Notes: generated from the letters alone by a model not told the origin. Counted from the first letter of the stretch, positions 53,992 to 63,508 are shown. The stretch is 64,000 bases of DNA from Parabacteroides distasonis (GCA_015060925.1 SUXM01000004.1:81516-145515), one strand, 5' to 3'. Numbers and translations: made by a program.

Positions 53992-55455
53992 ATGTTGAAG
54001 CAACAGTTACAACAAAAATTACAACAGAAACTTTCTCCACAGCAGATTCAGTTGATTCGGCTTTTGGAACTTCCTGCGATCGAATTGGAAGAACGGATTA
54101 AGCATGAATTGGAAGAAAATCCGGCTTTGGAGGAGGGTAAGGATTTATTAGATGATTTGGAGCATGCAGAGGGAGATGACGAAAGTTTTGATGTTCATGA
54201 TGCAGAGATGGTAACTGAAGTGCCTGTTGATTTGGGGGATTATAGGACGGAAGATGATATTCCTGATTATAAGCTTCGTGAGTTAACAGAGTGGACAGAG
54301 AAAAAAGAAGAGATCCCTTTTTCTGCGAGAGAATCTTTGAATGAATATTTGCTTCAACAGCTTGGTTTGCGTGATTTATCGGAAAAGAAGGCGAGAATAG
54401 CTGAATATATAATTGGTAATATTGATGATAACGGATATTTACGTAGAGATTTATCTGCTATAGCCGATGATTTGGTTTTTCAAGCCGGATTGGATGTGAC
54501 AGTGGAAGATATAGAAAAAGTTTTGTTGGTAATACAGGATTTTGAACCGGTTGGAGTTGGTGCACGTGATTTGCAGGAATGTCTTTTGTTGCAGCTGACC
54601 AAACAGGATGAAGATAATGCCAAAGGGTTGGCTGTTCGGATTCTTACGGAGTATTTCGAGGAATTTACTCGAAAGCATTATGATAAAATTATGAGGGGGT
54701 TGGATTTGGACGAGGAAACCTTGAAAACAGCGATTCATGAAATAACAATGCTAAACCCTAAACCCTGTGGTAGTTGGGGAGATACTACTGAAACTACATT
54801 AAGTCAAGTTGTGCCTGATTTTGTGGTTGAGACTATAAATGGAGATTTGATACTGAGTTTGAATAACCGGGGGATACCGGAAATGCGTATCAATCGTGAA
54901 TATGCGGAGATGTTTGAGGATTATGCTAAAAATAAAATGAATCAGACCTTGCAGATGAAGGAGGCTGTTTTATTTGTGAAACAGAAGTTGGATTCTGCGC
55001 AATGGTTTATTGAGGCTGTTAAACAACGTCAAGAGACCTTGCAACGGACGATGGAGGCTATTCTCTCTTTGCAACGTGATTTTTTCTTGTCAGGTGATGA
55101 AGCTACTTTGCGACCGATGATTTTGAAAGATGTCGCGGAAAGAGCAGGATATGATATTTCTACTATTTCGCGTGTAAGTAATAGCAAATATGTACAAACA
55201 AACTTTGGGATTTATCCGTTGAAGTATTTCTTTTCTGAATCAATCCAAACGGATAGAGGTGAGGAAATTTCAACGCGAGAAGTAAAGGCCATTTTGAAAG
55301 ATCATATTGATGCAGAAGATAAACGAAAGCCTTTGACAGATGAAGAACTTGCTACTATTTTAAAGGAAAAGGGATATATGATTGCTCGCCGTACTGTAGC
55401 AAAATATCGTGAACAATTGGATATCCCTGTTGCAAGGCTCAGAAAAGAAATATAA
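53992..55455 (+). CDS. rpoN: RNA polymerase sigma-54 factor
   Basis: 487 residues from the ATG at 53992. The Gln/Leu-rich region I (KQQLQQKLQQKLSPQQIQLI, ELEENPALEE), an acidic region II, the core-binding region III and a C-terminal DNA-binding part with helix-turn-helix and the RpoN box ARRTVAKYRE are all present. Directs transcription from -24/-12 promoters with an AAA+ activator. None of the activators is in the window. 13 nt before the PAP2 gene. Confidence 0.95.
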   Translation: MLKQQLQQKLQQKLSPQQIQLIRLLELPAIELEERIKHELEENPALEEGKDLLDDLEHAEGDDESFDVHDAEMVTEVPVDLGDYRTEDDIPDYKLRELTEWTEKKEEIPFSARESLNEYLLQQLGLRDLSEKKARIAEYIIGNIDDNGYLRRDLSAIADDLVFQAGLDVTVEDIEKVLLVIQDFEPVGVGARDLQECLLLQLTKQDEDNAKGLAVRILTEYFEEFTRKHYDKIMRGLDLDEETLKTAIHEITMLNPKPCGSWGDTTETTLSQVVPDFVVETINGDLILSLNNRGIPEMRINREYAEMFEDYAKNKMNQTLQMKEAVLFVKQKLDSAQWFIEAVKQRQETLQRTMEAILSLQRDFFLSGDEATLRPMILKDVAERAGYDISTISRVSNSKYVQTNFGIYPLKYFFSESIQTDRGEEISTREVKAILKDHIDAEDKRKPLTDEELATILKEKGYMIARRTVAKYREQLDIPVARLRKEI

Positions 55456-55467
55456 ATTTGAAGCGTT

Positions 55468-56088
55468 ATGAGGTTATTGGCAAATATCATATCAGGTATG
55501 TTTCATCCGTTACTCATGGTGACGTATGGCTTGATATTGGCTTTCTCTTTCACTTATTTGGTGATTTATCCACCGATGATGAAGCTTTTATTGGTTGGTG
55601 GAACTTTTCTCTCTACAGCTGTTATACCTGGAATTTTTCTATTTTTTATGGTAAAAAGCGGAGCGGCTACCGATATGGAATTATCTAACCGTCGTGAGCG
55701 TGTACTCCCTTATCTGGTTTTTATTTCATCGGTGGTAGTCTGTGCTTTTTATATGATAAAGATGATGATGCCGTTTTGGTTTGTTTCTTTATTGTTAGGT
55801 GTATGTATTGCTTTGATTATCGCTTTGGTTATTAATGTTTTTTGGAAAATAAGTGCCCATGCAATAGGAGTTGGTGGACTTTTAGGAGGGGTTATGGGAG
55901 TTGCTTATACGCATGTGATGAACCCTTATTGGTTTTTCATTTTCATGTTTATTGTAGTAGGAGTGGTCGGTTCTTCGCGTATTTATTTAGAAAAACACAC
56001 ACCTATGCAGGTTTTTGCCGGTTATATCCTTGGTTTCGGGTGTACCTTTGTGGCTTCAATTTTAAGCTATATTTATTTATTTATCTAA
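55468..56088 (+). CDS. PAP2-type membrane phosphatase-like protein
   Basis: 206 residues, about six transmembrane helices. PAP2 motifs appear as RRERVLP (a shortened motif 1), ISAHAIGVGGLLG (motif 2, with His) and SSRIYLEKHTPMQVFAGYILG (motif 3, with Arg and His). Expected to remove phosphate from a lipid carrier or phospholipid. The weak first motif makes the activity uncertain. A frame-shifted shadow ORF (55458) was ignored. Confidence 0.75.
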   Translation: MRLLANIISGMFHPLLMVTYGLILAFSFTYLVIYPPMMKLLLVGGTFLSTAVIPGIFLFFMVKSGAATDMELSNRRERVLPYLVFISSVVVCAFYMIKMMMPFWFVSLLLGVCIALIIALVINVFWKISAHAIGVGGLLGGVMGVAYTHVMNPYWFFIFMFIVVGVVGSSRIYLEKHTPMQVFAGYILGFGCTFVASILSYIYLFI

Positions 56089-56103
56089 TAAAAAACTAAA
56101 GTT

Positions 56104-56484
56104 ATGAATTTTCCTGTTGAATTAAAGTACACAAAAGATCACGAATGGATTCGTGTAGAGGGTGATATCGCTTATGTAGGTATTACAGATTATGCTCAGA
56201 GTGAATTAGGTGAAATTGTTTTCGTTGATATTACTACTGAAGGTGAAACAGTGGCAAAAGAGGAGGTATTCGGTACTATCGAAGCTGTAAAAACGGTATC
56301 TGACCTATTCATGCCCGCAGGAGGTGAAGTATTGGAAGTGAATCCTGACTTGGAAGAACAACCTGAATTGGTGAATGAAGATGCATACGGTAAAGGTTGG
56401 ATTATTAAAGTTTCTTTGTCCGATCTTGCAGAATTGGATGATTTGATGACTGCTGCCGAATATGAACAAATGATTGCAAAATAA
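56104..56484 (+). CDS. gcvH: Glycine cleavage system H protein
   Basis: 126 residues, normal length. The lipoyl-acceptor lysine is Lys63 in [12 protein letters not shown], flanked by [19 protein letters not shown] and the C-terminal [15 protein letters not shown]. Shuttles the aminomethyl group between GcvP and GcvT, neither of which is in the window. 1 nt before purE, likely one transcript with the genes from rpoN onward. Confidence 0.96.
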   Translation: MNFPVELKYTKDHEWIRVEGDIAYVGITDYAQSELGEIVFVDITTEGETVAKEEVFGTIEAVKTVSDLFMPAGGEVLEVNPDLEEQPELVNEDAYGKGWIIKVSLSDLAELDDLMTAAEYEQMIAK

Positions 56485-56485
56485 G

Positions 56486-56992
56486 ATGACACCTGTTGTA
56501 AGTATAATTATGGGTAGTACTTCGGATCTACCTGTTATGGAAAAGGCTGCGAAGTTTTTGGATGAGATGGAGATCCCATTTGAAATGCATGCTTTGTCTG
56601 CTCACCGTACACCAGCAGAGGTGGAAGCCTTTGCAAAAGGAGCTAAAGATAGAGGTATCAAGGTAATTATTGCAGCTGCAGGTATGGCAGCTCATTTATG
56701 TGGAGTGATTGCCTCTATGACAACTGTTCCGGTGATAGGAGTACCTATTAACTCTACATTAGAAGGTATGGATGCTCTTTTGGCTATAGTCCAAATGCCT
56801 CCAGGTATTCCGGTTGCTACAGTTGGTATTAATGGAGCTTTGAATGCAGGAATCTTAGCTGTTCAGATGTTGTCTGTTGGAGATGAACAACTTCAAGAAA
56901 AATTGGCCGCTTATAAGGAGGATTTGAAGAAGAAAATTGTAAAGGCTAATGAAGAATTAGCCAAAGTCTCTTATAAATACAAAACAAATTAA
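56486..56992 (+). CDS. purE: N5-carboxyaminoimidazole ribonucleotide mutase (PurE class I)
   Basis: 168 residues from the ATG at 56486, right after the gcvH stop; the upstream TTG lies inside gcvH. Signature GSTSDLPVMEKA, SAHRTPAEV and AGMAAHLCGVIASMTTVPVIGVP. Converts N5-CAIR to CAIR in purine synthesis. No purK is in the window. Confidence 0.95.
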   Translation: MTPVVSIIMGSTSDLPVMEKAAKFLDEMEIPFEMHALSAHRTPAEVEAFAKGAKDRGIKVIIAAAGMAAHLCGVIASMTTVPVIGVPINSTLEGMDALLAIVQMPPGIPVATVGINGALNAGILAVQMLSVGDEQLQEKLAAYKEDLKKKIVKANEELAKVSYKYKTN

Positions 56993-57085
56993 TTGACAGA
57001 AATGAAGTTGGCAGCACTCAGGAGATGATAGGAAAGTTTATTTTATTAAGATTTTCTGTTTGCTGTCAATTTTAGTTTTCATGAT

Positions 57086-58927
57086 ATGAAGTCACACTAT
57101 TTTAACTATCATCGCCGTGTTTCCTCGGTTGTCCGTATAGGAAATATACCTTTAGGAAAAGAGAATCCTATCCGTATCCAATCTATGGCAAATGTTTCGA
57201 CTATGGATACGAAGGCATCGGTTGCACAAGCAATCCGTATGATTGAAGCAGGTGCAGAATATGTACGTTTTACCGCACAGGGAGAACGTGAAGCAAGAAA
57301 CTTAGGTGAAATCCGTAAACAACTTACTGAATCAGGATACTCAACTCCATTGGTAGCAGATATTCATTTCAATCCAAGAGCGGCTGATGCTGCAGCCCAA
57401 GAGGTCGAAAAGGTTCGTATTAATCCCGGAAACTATGTAGATAAAGTAAAGACATTTGATTTATTGGAATATACGGATGAAGAATATGCGGCAGAATTAC
57501 AGAAGATTCGGGATCGCTTTGTCCCTTTTTTGAATATCTGTAAAGAACATGGTACAGCTATTCGGATAGGGGTTAATCATGGGTCTTTGTCTGATCGTAT
57601 AATGAGTCGGTATGGAGATACACCGGAGGGGATGGTTGCTTCGTGTATGGAGTTTTTACGTATTTGTCGGGATGAAAACTTCTTGAATGTAGTGATTTCT
57701 ATCAAAGCATCTAACACAGTTGTTATGGTAAAGACAGTTCGTCTTTTGGTCTCTGTTATGGAAGCGGAAGATATCTATTATCCATTGCATTTGGGAGTAA
57801 CAGAAGCTGGTGATGGAGAAGATGGACGTATTAAAAGTGCAGTCGGTATCGGAGCTTTGCTCTCTGATGGGATAGGAGATACGATACGGGTATCATTGAG
57901 TGAAGCACCGGAAGCGGAAGTCCCTGTCGCACGTAATTTGGTTAATTATATTCTTGCTCGTGAAGGCCATGAACATATAGATGCATCGTTAGCTCCGGGA
58001 TATGATCCGATTTCGCCCTCTCGTCGTTTGAGTCGTAGTGTTGCTAATATTGGAGGAGGAGCATTGCCGATAATTATCGCTGATTGTGTAGATGGAAATT
58101 TCTTGTTTGAAGCGAATTCGACACCTGATTATATGTATATAGGAAAAGGTGAATTGAATGAATTCATCTATAATCGTCCTTTGATTGTAGATTTCTCTTC
58201 TTGGAAAGATATTCCGGATATATATCCCTGTTTCACAGTTGGAGAGATAGACAAAATGAAAGATTGTTCTGCTGCAATCCATTTTATACGTTTGATGGAT
58301 GAGGAGTTGACGGATTCAATTATAGAGCAATTAAAACAACAGGATAAGGTTGTTGTTTGGTTACAGACAAACCATCGGAACGGTGTTGGAGCATTACGAG
58401 CAGCTATGCATCGTTTAATGATGGCAGATTGTGATGTACCAGTTGTTTTATATCGTTCATATTCTGAAAATGATATTGAAACACTTCAATTGAAAGCTGC
58501 AGCAGATTTCGGAACACTTTTGTTGGATGGTTTTTGTGATGGAATCATGTTAAGTGATCCAATGTTTAAAAATCAAATTTTATGTAATTGCATGTTTGGA
58601 ATTTTGCAGGCAGCTCGTATTCGTATCAGTAAGACGGAATACATCTCTTGTCCAAGTTGCGGACGAACGTTGTATGATTTACAACAAACTATTGCTAAAA
58701 TAAAAAAGGCTACCTCTCATTTGAAAGGTTTGAAGATTGGAATTATGGGATGTATTGTAAATGGACCTGGTGAGATGGCAGATGCTGATTATGGATATGT
58801 CGGTGCTGGAAAAAATCGCATTAGTTTATATAAAGGAAAAAAGTGTGTGCTTAAAAATATTCCGGAAGAAGATGCTGTAGAACGTCTGATTCAACTAATA
58901 AAAGATAATGGTGATTGGATAGATTAA
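57086..58927 (+). CDS. ispG: (E)-4-hydroxy-3-methylbut-2-enyl-diphosphate synthase, large three-domain form
   Basis: 613 residues, far longer than the ~370 of E. coli IspG because of an inserted domain between the TIM barrel (GNIPLGKENPIRIQSMANVSTMDT, IRIGVNHGSLSDR) and the cluster domain. This plant/Bacteroidetes/Chlamydia type is known. Iron-sulfur ligands: two Cys in SCPSCGRTLYDL and one in GIMGCIVNGPGEM. Performs the penultimate step of the MEP isoprenoid pathway. Confidence 0.95.
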   Translation: MKSHYFNYHRRVSSVVRIGNIPLGKENPIRIQSMANVSTMDTKASVAQAIRMIEAGAEYVRFTAQGEREARNLGEIRKQLTESGYSTPLVADIHFNPRAADAAAQEVEKVRINPGNYVDKVKTFDLLEYTDEEYAAELQKIRDRFVPFLNICKEHGTAIRIGVNHGSLSDRIMSRYGDTPEGMVASCMEFLRICRDENFLNVVISIKASNTVVMVKTVRLLVSVMEAEDIYYPLHLGVTEAGDGEDGRIKSAVGIGALLSDGIGDTIRVSLSEAPEAEVPVARNLVNYILAREGHEHIDASLAPGYDPISPSRRLSRSVANIGGGALPIIIADCVDGNFLFEANSTPDYMYIGKGELNEFIYNRPLIVDFSSWKDIPDIYPCFTVGEIDKMKDCSAAIHFIRLMDEELTDSIIEQLKQQDKVVVWLQTNHRNGVGALRAAMHRLMMADCDVPVVLYRSYSENDIETLQLKAAADFGTLLLDGFCDGIMLSDPMFKNQILCNCMFGILQAARIRISKTEYISCPSCGRTLYDLQQTIAKIKKATSHLKGLKIGIMGCIVNGPGEMADADYGYVGAGKNRISLYKGKKCVLKNIPEEDAVERLIQLIKDNGDWID

Positions 58928-59052
58928 AGATTGAGATTAGAATGTCTGTTTTCCAAACGCAAGTTCATCAGCCGTTTTATTGAAGACAAACTTCAAGGTG
59001 AACTAAGAGAAGACCACTGTTTCCTATGAAGCGGTTATGTTTCTGTTTAAAA

Positions 59053-59133
59053 GTTTCTGCCCATGAAACTTTTGGTTTCACGCCTGAAACTTTGAGTTTC
59101 ATCGAATGGAACTTTCTTTCACTTGGCAAAAAG
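59053..59133 (+). repeat. Four-unit palindromic array, 21-22-bp period (array D)
   Basis: Units start at 59053, 59075, 59096 and 59117: GTTTCTGCCCATGAAAC, GTTTCACGCCTGAAAC, GTTTCATCGAATGGAAC, and a weaker TTTCACTTGGCAAAAAG. Arms GTTTC/GAAAC around a variable centre, same period as arrays A, B, C and E but different arm sequence. Confidence 0.7.
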
Positions 59134-59185
59134 CATGCGCTTTAAGTTGCCAAACTTAAAGAAAGAGGGTATATCTGAAGATATA

Positions 59186-59226
59186 AAAAGTTCAACTAAC
59201 TTATTAATAGTTAGTTGAACTTTTTT
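59186..59226 (-). terminator. Bidirectional terminator between ispG and the esterase gene
   Basis: Perfect 15-bp arms AAAAGTTCAACTAAC (59186-59200) and GTTAGTTGAACTTTT (59210-59224) with A and T runs on the outside. Confidence 0.85.
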
Positions 59227-59234
59227 ATTAGGTG

Positions 59235-61754
59235 TTATTCGTTAACTACGAAGTTGCGGATTTGACATTCATAGCCTTTAGACTTGGGGTTATGCTTTTT
59301 AGACATACGAAGAACTAACTTGTGTTCTTTGTTTTCCAGTTCTGTTTCCAACATATAGACCCAAGGTAGGTAAAGGAGGTGGCTCCATTTGGTAAACATA
59401 TCAATCTCCTTAAAAGGTTTACCATCTACGCTGTATTCGATAATCCCGCATGAAGGACCACATAAACAGAAGATACCGATGGATTTTCCTTTGAAATTTA
59501 GAGTTAGTAAATCGCCCGGTTGGGTTGCCTCCAGCATTGGAACATCAACGAAACCTTTGCGCTTTTCAATGTTATTGTCCGGTCGCCAATTTTCTACGAT
59601 TTTCCATCCTTTGTTAATGTGTACTTTTTGGATGCTGAGGAAATCTCCATTTTCGTAGCAAAAGCTATCCAATGGTTCAGTCGGAATATCATGTGGCTTA
59701 CAAGGAGTCTCAAAAGAAAGCCCCTGCCACATCTGGTCAAACAGATGTCCGATAGCTGCTGCATAAAATTTATGTCCGAAAGGTTTCGGATGTGTACCTC
59801 CGAATGTATCCCAATCAAATTCTCCATCCTGCATACGTTCTGCAATCTCTTGGCAAAGGTTAATAGAAGGGATGAGGTAATGGTTAGCTACCCGTTCGTG
59901 GTTTAAAATTACATCGGGTTGTTGTTGTTTAGCTATTTTGGAGATAAACGGGTCGTAGATAAAATGAAGCATTACGATATCCATCTCTGGATTGCTTTTT
60001 AATGCGTGTCGAATAATTCCTTCCATGCCACGTACCTGTTCGGTAGCGTTAAATTCATTGGTGTCATCATTTACAGCTGCTTCTACAAAAAGTAAATCAA
60101 TTTTTCCTTTGGAAAGAATGTCATTTTGCAGACGGAAAGCTCCTGGAGTAGTACCGGTCGAGCTGATGCCGGCTTTTACCCATTCAAATTCGGTATAAGG
60201 GAAACGTTGTTTGAGTTGTTGCTCAACCATGTTGTGCCAGCCTTCCATTTCTGTAATCGAGCCACCTAAGAAGGCTATACGAGCTTTACGCTCTTTTTCG
60301 AACTTGTGTAAAGAGTTTTGTAAACTACCTCTTATATTATAGTGTATATACTTTTCATATTCTGGTTGGTGGCGAAGGATAAAATCAACGACAGGCTCTG
60401 GATTATTCAAGCTATGCGGATGGTGTCCGCAGTTTTCTTTGACAATCACCTCTACCGGGGCTCCCAAAGCTGTGTAACGATTGCGGACAATTTCCATATT
60501 TTTCTCATATGGGACACTTTGGTCACTGTCTCCACATACAGCCATAATTGGAATACCGGCTGCTGCTATAGGCGCTAAGTTATCAATTGGATTTCCTTTG
60601 AAGTTTTTCATGTCTTCTTCTGTCAATTCCCACCACTTAAGCATATCGTTCCATAAATCGGTTCTGTTACGTCCTGGCCATACAAAAACATCGCAAACAG
60701 GGGCATCGACATAAATACAAGCTACTTTGTCAGGATTTTGGGCTGCCCAGTTGAATGCAAAAAGACCTCCACGGCTGAATCCTTCCAATGTAACCTTCTT
60801 GGAGAAACCGTAATGGGTGGTCATGTTCTTGTAGAATTCGTTCCCATAATACATCGCATTCGGGCTGCCATACAAGTGAGTTACGTCATAATAGACAATA
60901 TGGAATCCCTTCTTGAGTAAAGCCTTGTCTACACTAGCAAATGCGCCAAAGAAAGCTGGGCGCCAGATCCATGGTTTCCCTTTTGCTATCTTCTTAGGTA
61001 CAACTACAATCGTTTGACGGCCTTTGTATTTGAAATCATAGCGGTCACATCCTTCCCATTGGCTGATCTTTCCTGGAAAAGCTTGTGTTTTATGGTCACT
61101 TTCTTTGCCTGTAATTGCCTTAAAGATGGTGGCGGCCATGTGGTGAGTACCTTGTACATCTGGATGAATGCCGTCTCCGAATCTTTCAGGCATATTATCG
61201 GTAGCAGTATAAATGTCGATGGTTTCTAATTTGTTCTTTTCTGCTATTTTTTTTATGATAGGTATGATTTCATTATAGATAATGCTATCATTGATACCAT
61301 ATTTGATTTTGTAAGCCTTGGCTGGATAGCAAACGTATATTTTGGGTTTAGCTTCAAGTTCCTTAAACTTGTTGATCATGGTTTGCATATCTTTGGCGAA
61401 TTTTTTACCATGTATCCAGTTTTGAGGTTTACTATCGTTAGTCCCTAATTTGATGATGACAATGTTTGGGTTGAAATCCAATGCATCCTGGAACATACGT
61501 TCTTTCATGTAAGGATAATCACCATCTTGTAAAAGTACACGTCCGCTGAATCCAAAATTACGAACTTCATAACGTTCTCCTAACATTTGTCCTAAGACGG
61601 AAGGATAACTGTCTTTGTCTCGATTAGAAATACTGGAGCCATATGTAATGCTGTTCCCAACGCATGCGATACGAATAGGAGGCTCTTTTTCCTGTGCTTG
61701 GGCTGTGACACTGGCAAGCACTGTTAGTAAGAAGAAGTAAAGAATCTTTTTCAT
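59235..61754 (-). CDS. Three-domain secreted esterase: SGNH - alpha/beta hydrolase - SGNH
   Basis: 839 residues from the ATG at 61754, which precedes the signal peptide (MKKILYFFLLTVLASVTAQA). Domain 1 (25-215) is an SGNH/GDSL hydrolase: GNSITYG with Ser35, GTNDSK, and GDGIHPD with Asp194/His197. Domain 2 (235-470) is an alpha/beta hydrolase: GFSRGG with Ser327, GDSDQS, and CGHHPHS. Domain 3 (490-700) is a second SGNH: FLGGSITE with Ser499, VNDDTNE, and GGTHPKPFGH. A beta-rich C-terminal part follows. Carbohydrate esterases of this kind remove acetyl or similar groups from glycans. Divergent from a hexuronate-type transporter. Confidence 0.85.
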   Translation of the reverse strand: MKKILYFFLLTVLASVTAQAQEKEPPIRIACVGNSITYGSSISNRDKDSYPSVLGQMLGERYEVRNFGFSGRVLLQDGDYPYMKERMFQDALDFNPNIVIIKLGTNDSKPQNWIHGKKFAKDMQTMINKFKELEAKPKIYVCYPAKAYKIKYGINDSIIYNEIIPIIKKIAEKNKLETIDIYTATDNMPERFGDGIHPDVQGTHHMAATIFKAITGKESDHKTQAFPGKISQWEGCDRYDFKYKGRQTIVVVPKKIAKGKPWIWRPAFFGAFASVDKALLKKGFHIVYYDVTHLYGSPNAMYYGNEFYKNMTTHYGFSKKVTLEGFSRGGLFAFNWAAQNPDKVACIYVDAPVCDVFVWPGRNRTDLWNDMLKWWELTEEDMKNFKGNPIDNLAPIAAAGIPIMAVCGDSDQSVPYEKNMEIVRNRYTALGAPVEVIVKENCGHHPHSLNNPEPVVDFILRHQPEYEKYIHYNIRGSLQNSLHKFEKERKARIAFLGGSITEMEGWHNMVEQQLKQRFPYTEFEWVKAGISSTGTTPGAFRLQNDILSKGKIDLLFVEAAVNDDTNEFNATEQVRGMEGIIRHALKSNPEMDIVMLHFIYDPFISKIAKQQQPDVILNHERVANHYLIPSINLCQEIAERMQDGEFDWDTFGGTHPKPFGHKFYAAAIGHLFDQMWQGLSFETPCKPHDIPTEPLDSFCYENGDFLSIQKVHINKGWKIVENWRPDNNIEKRKGFVDVPMLEATQPGDLLTLNFKGKSIGIFCLCGPSCGIIEYSVDGKPFKEIDMFTKWSHLLYLPWVYMLETELENKEHKLVLRMSKKHNPKSKGYECQIRNFVVNE

Positions 61755-61792
61755 ATAAATAATATTTGAATTTTGTTTTCGTATGTGAATGA

Positions 61793-61800
61793 CAAACGTA
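61793..61800 (-). promoter_or_regulatory. Bacteroidetes -7 box for the esterase
   Basis: Minus-strand TACGTTTG matches TAnnTTTG, 39 nt before the ATG at 61754, supporting that start. Confidence 0.5.
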
Positions 61801-61916
61801 CATAAAATGTATTTTTTTTCCAAATTTGTTTTTTAGGATGAGAAGCAAGGATAAAATATTGGATGGCTTTTTAGGTTAAGGGGTTCATTCTGATTTGTAG
61901 AATGATAAAAATAAGT

Positions 61917-61924
61917 TATATTTG
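61917..61924 (+). promoter_or_regulatory. Bacteroidetes -7 box for the MFS transporter
   Basis: TATATTTG matches TAnnTTTG, 33 nt before the ATG at 61957. Confidence 0.55.
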
Positions 61925-61956
61925 TCCCCGTATTATGAAAAACGAATATTAATATC

Positions 61957-63405
61957 ATGAGTGCATTTCAAAAAGAAAATCAAAAAATGACAAATTGGCG
62001 TTGGTGGATTTGCTTGTTGTTGTTTGTGGCAACTACTGTAAATTATATGGATCGCCAAGTACTTTCTCTAACATGGAAAGACTACATTGCTCCGGAATTC
62101 CATTGGAGTGATTCAGATTACGGAACTATTACCGGTTTCTTCTCTATTTTTTATGCTGTGGCATGTTTGTTTGCCGGAAAGTTTGTTGACTGGATGGGGA
62201 CAAAGAAGGGGTATCTTTGGGCAATTGCTATTTGGTCTTTAGGTGCTTGTATGCATGCCGGTTGTGGTTGGGTTACTATGAAGATTGAAGGAGTAGAATC
62301 TATAGAAGCATTGATCGCAATTGAGGCTGGATCTCAATTAGCATTAGCTGTTGCAACAGTTAGTGTATGGTTGTTCTTGGCTTGTCGTGCTATTTTAGCA
62401 CTTGGTGAGGCTGGAAACTTCCCGGCAGCGATTAAAGTAACGGCTGAATATTTCCCGAAGAAAGACCGTGCGTTTGCTACTTCTTTATTTAATGCAGGTG
62501 CATCTGTAGGTGCATTAGCTGCTCCATTGACAATCCCAAGTTTAGCTAGTATGTATGGTTGGGAAATGGCATTCATTATCATTGGTGCGTTAGGATTTGT
62601 CTGGATGTTCTTCTGGATGTATATGTATGATAAACCACATGCTTCGAAGCATGTTAATAAGGCAGAATTAGACTATATTCAACAGGATGGTATAGAGGAA
62701 GCCGAAGTTAAACCAGCAGAAGAGGATGAAAAGACAATCCCCTTCTTACAATGTTTTACTTACAAACAGACCTGGTCATTTATTGCCGGTAAATTCTTTA
62801 CTGATGGTGTTTGGTGGTTTTATTTGTTTTGGGCACCGGCATATTTCTCAGAATGTGGTTATACCATGCAGACTACAGAAGGTAAGATGTTAGTATTCGT
62901 TCTTTATTTGATTGTGACAGTTCTTTCTATTTTTGGTGGTTATTTGCCAAAATTGTTTGTAGAAAAGAAGGGTATGGAGCCTTATGCAGGACGTATGCGT
63001 GCAATGCTTATTTTCGCATTCTTCCCATTGTTCGCATTATTTGCACAGCCTTTGCAAGGTTATTCAGTGTGGTTCCCAGCTATCATTATCGGTTTGGCTG
63101 GTGCAGGACACCAGGCATGGTCGGCTAACCTTTTCTCGACAATTGGAGATATGTTCCCAAAATCAACAATTGCGACAATTACTGGTATTGGTGCTATGGC
63201 AGGTGGTTTGGCTTCTTTCTTTATTAATAAAGGTGCAGGTATGTTGTTTGACTATGCAGCAGAAACGCAAATGACATTCTTTGGTTTCGTAGGTAAACCG
63301 GCAGGATATTTCGTGATCTTCTGTATTTGTGCTTTTGCTTATATTATTGGTTGGTCAATCATGAAGATTTTGGTGCCGAAGCATAAGATGATTGTATTGG
63401 ATTAA
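61957..63405 (+). CDS. MFS transporter, hexuronate (ExuT/ACS)-like
   Basis: 482 residues with twelve predicted transmembrane helices. Anion:cation symporter features: YMDRQVLSLTWKDYI at the start of helix 1, GKFVDWMGTKKG in loop 2-3, and LGEAGNFPAAIKVTAEYFPKKDRAFATSLFNAGASVGA. This is the ExuT-type signature for uptake of galacturonate/glucuronate-like acids. An inserted charged loop (KPAEEDEKTIP) follows helix 6. Divergent from the esterase, 202 bases away. Exact substrate not determinable from sequence. Confidence 0.85.
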   Translation: MSAFQKENQKMTNWRWWICLLLFVATTVNYMDRQVLSLTWKDYIAPEFHWSDSDYGTITGFFSIFYAVACLFAGKFVDWMGTKKGYLWAIAIWSLGACMHAGCGWVTMKIEGVESIEALIAIEAGSQLALAVATVSVWLFLACRAILALGEAGNFPAAIKVTAEYFPKKDRAFATSLFNAGASVGALAAPLTIPSLASMYGWEMAFIIIGALGFVWMFFWMYMYDKPHASKHVNKAELDYIQQDGIEEAEVKPAEEDEKTIPFLQCFTYKQTWSFIAGKFFTDGVWWFYLFWAPAYFSECGYTMQTTEGKMLVFVLYLIVTVLSIFGGYLPKLFVEKKGMEPYAGRMRAMLIFAFFPLFALFAQPLQGYSVWFPAIIIGLAGAGHQAWSANLFSTIGDMFPKSTIATITGIGAMAGGLASFFINKGAGMLFDYAAETQMTFFGFVGKPAGYFVIFCICAFAYIIGWSIMKILVPKHKMIVLD

Positions 63406-63448
63406 AAAATGAAGTGATATTATTACTTTAATTATAGTATAGAGTAAA

Positions 63449-63487
63449 AATCTCCAAGCGGAAATCTTCACGTTTGGAGATTTTTTT
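63449..63487 (+). terminator. Terminator of the MFS transporter gene
   Basis: Arms AAATCTCCAAGCG (63449-63461) and CGTTTGGAGATTT (63471-63483), one G-U pair, followed by more T. Confidence 0.85.
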
Positions 63488-63508
63488 GTTAGTTTTTTTA
63501 TTTCAAAT

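Larger units (their letters stand above)
58928..59234. other. 307-base convergent intergenic region with array D
   Basis: No supported gene. Bases 58934-59029 hold an open stretch of 32 codons ending in TGA (reads LRLECLFSKRKFISRF and on) with coding-like composition but no good start, possibly a gene remnant. Then follow the palindromic array (59053-59133), another palindrome CTTTAAGTTGCCAAACTTAAAG-like at 59140-59161 out of register, and the terminator at 59186. Confidence 0.5.

Noticed and set aside
55458..56099. Frames at 55458 and 55842 overlapping the PAP2 gene
   Set aside because: They are cysteine/arginine-rich shifts of the same DNA and lack family features; the frame at 55468 has transmembrane helices and PAP2 motifs.
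61755..61823. An N-terminal extension of 23 residues for the three-domain esterase
   Set aside because: It would place a hydrophilic stub before a clear signal peptide and would cover the -7 promoter box at 61793-61800.
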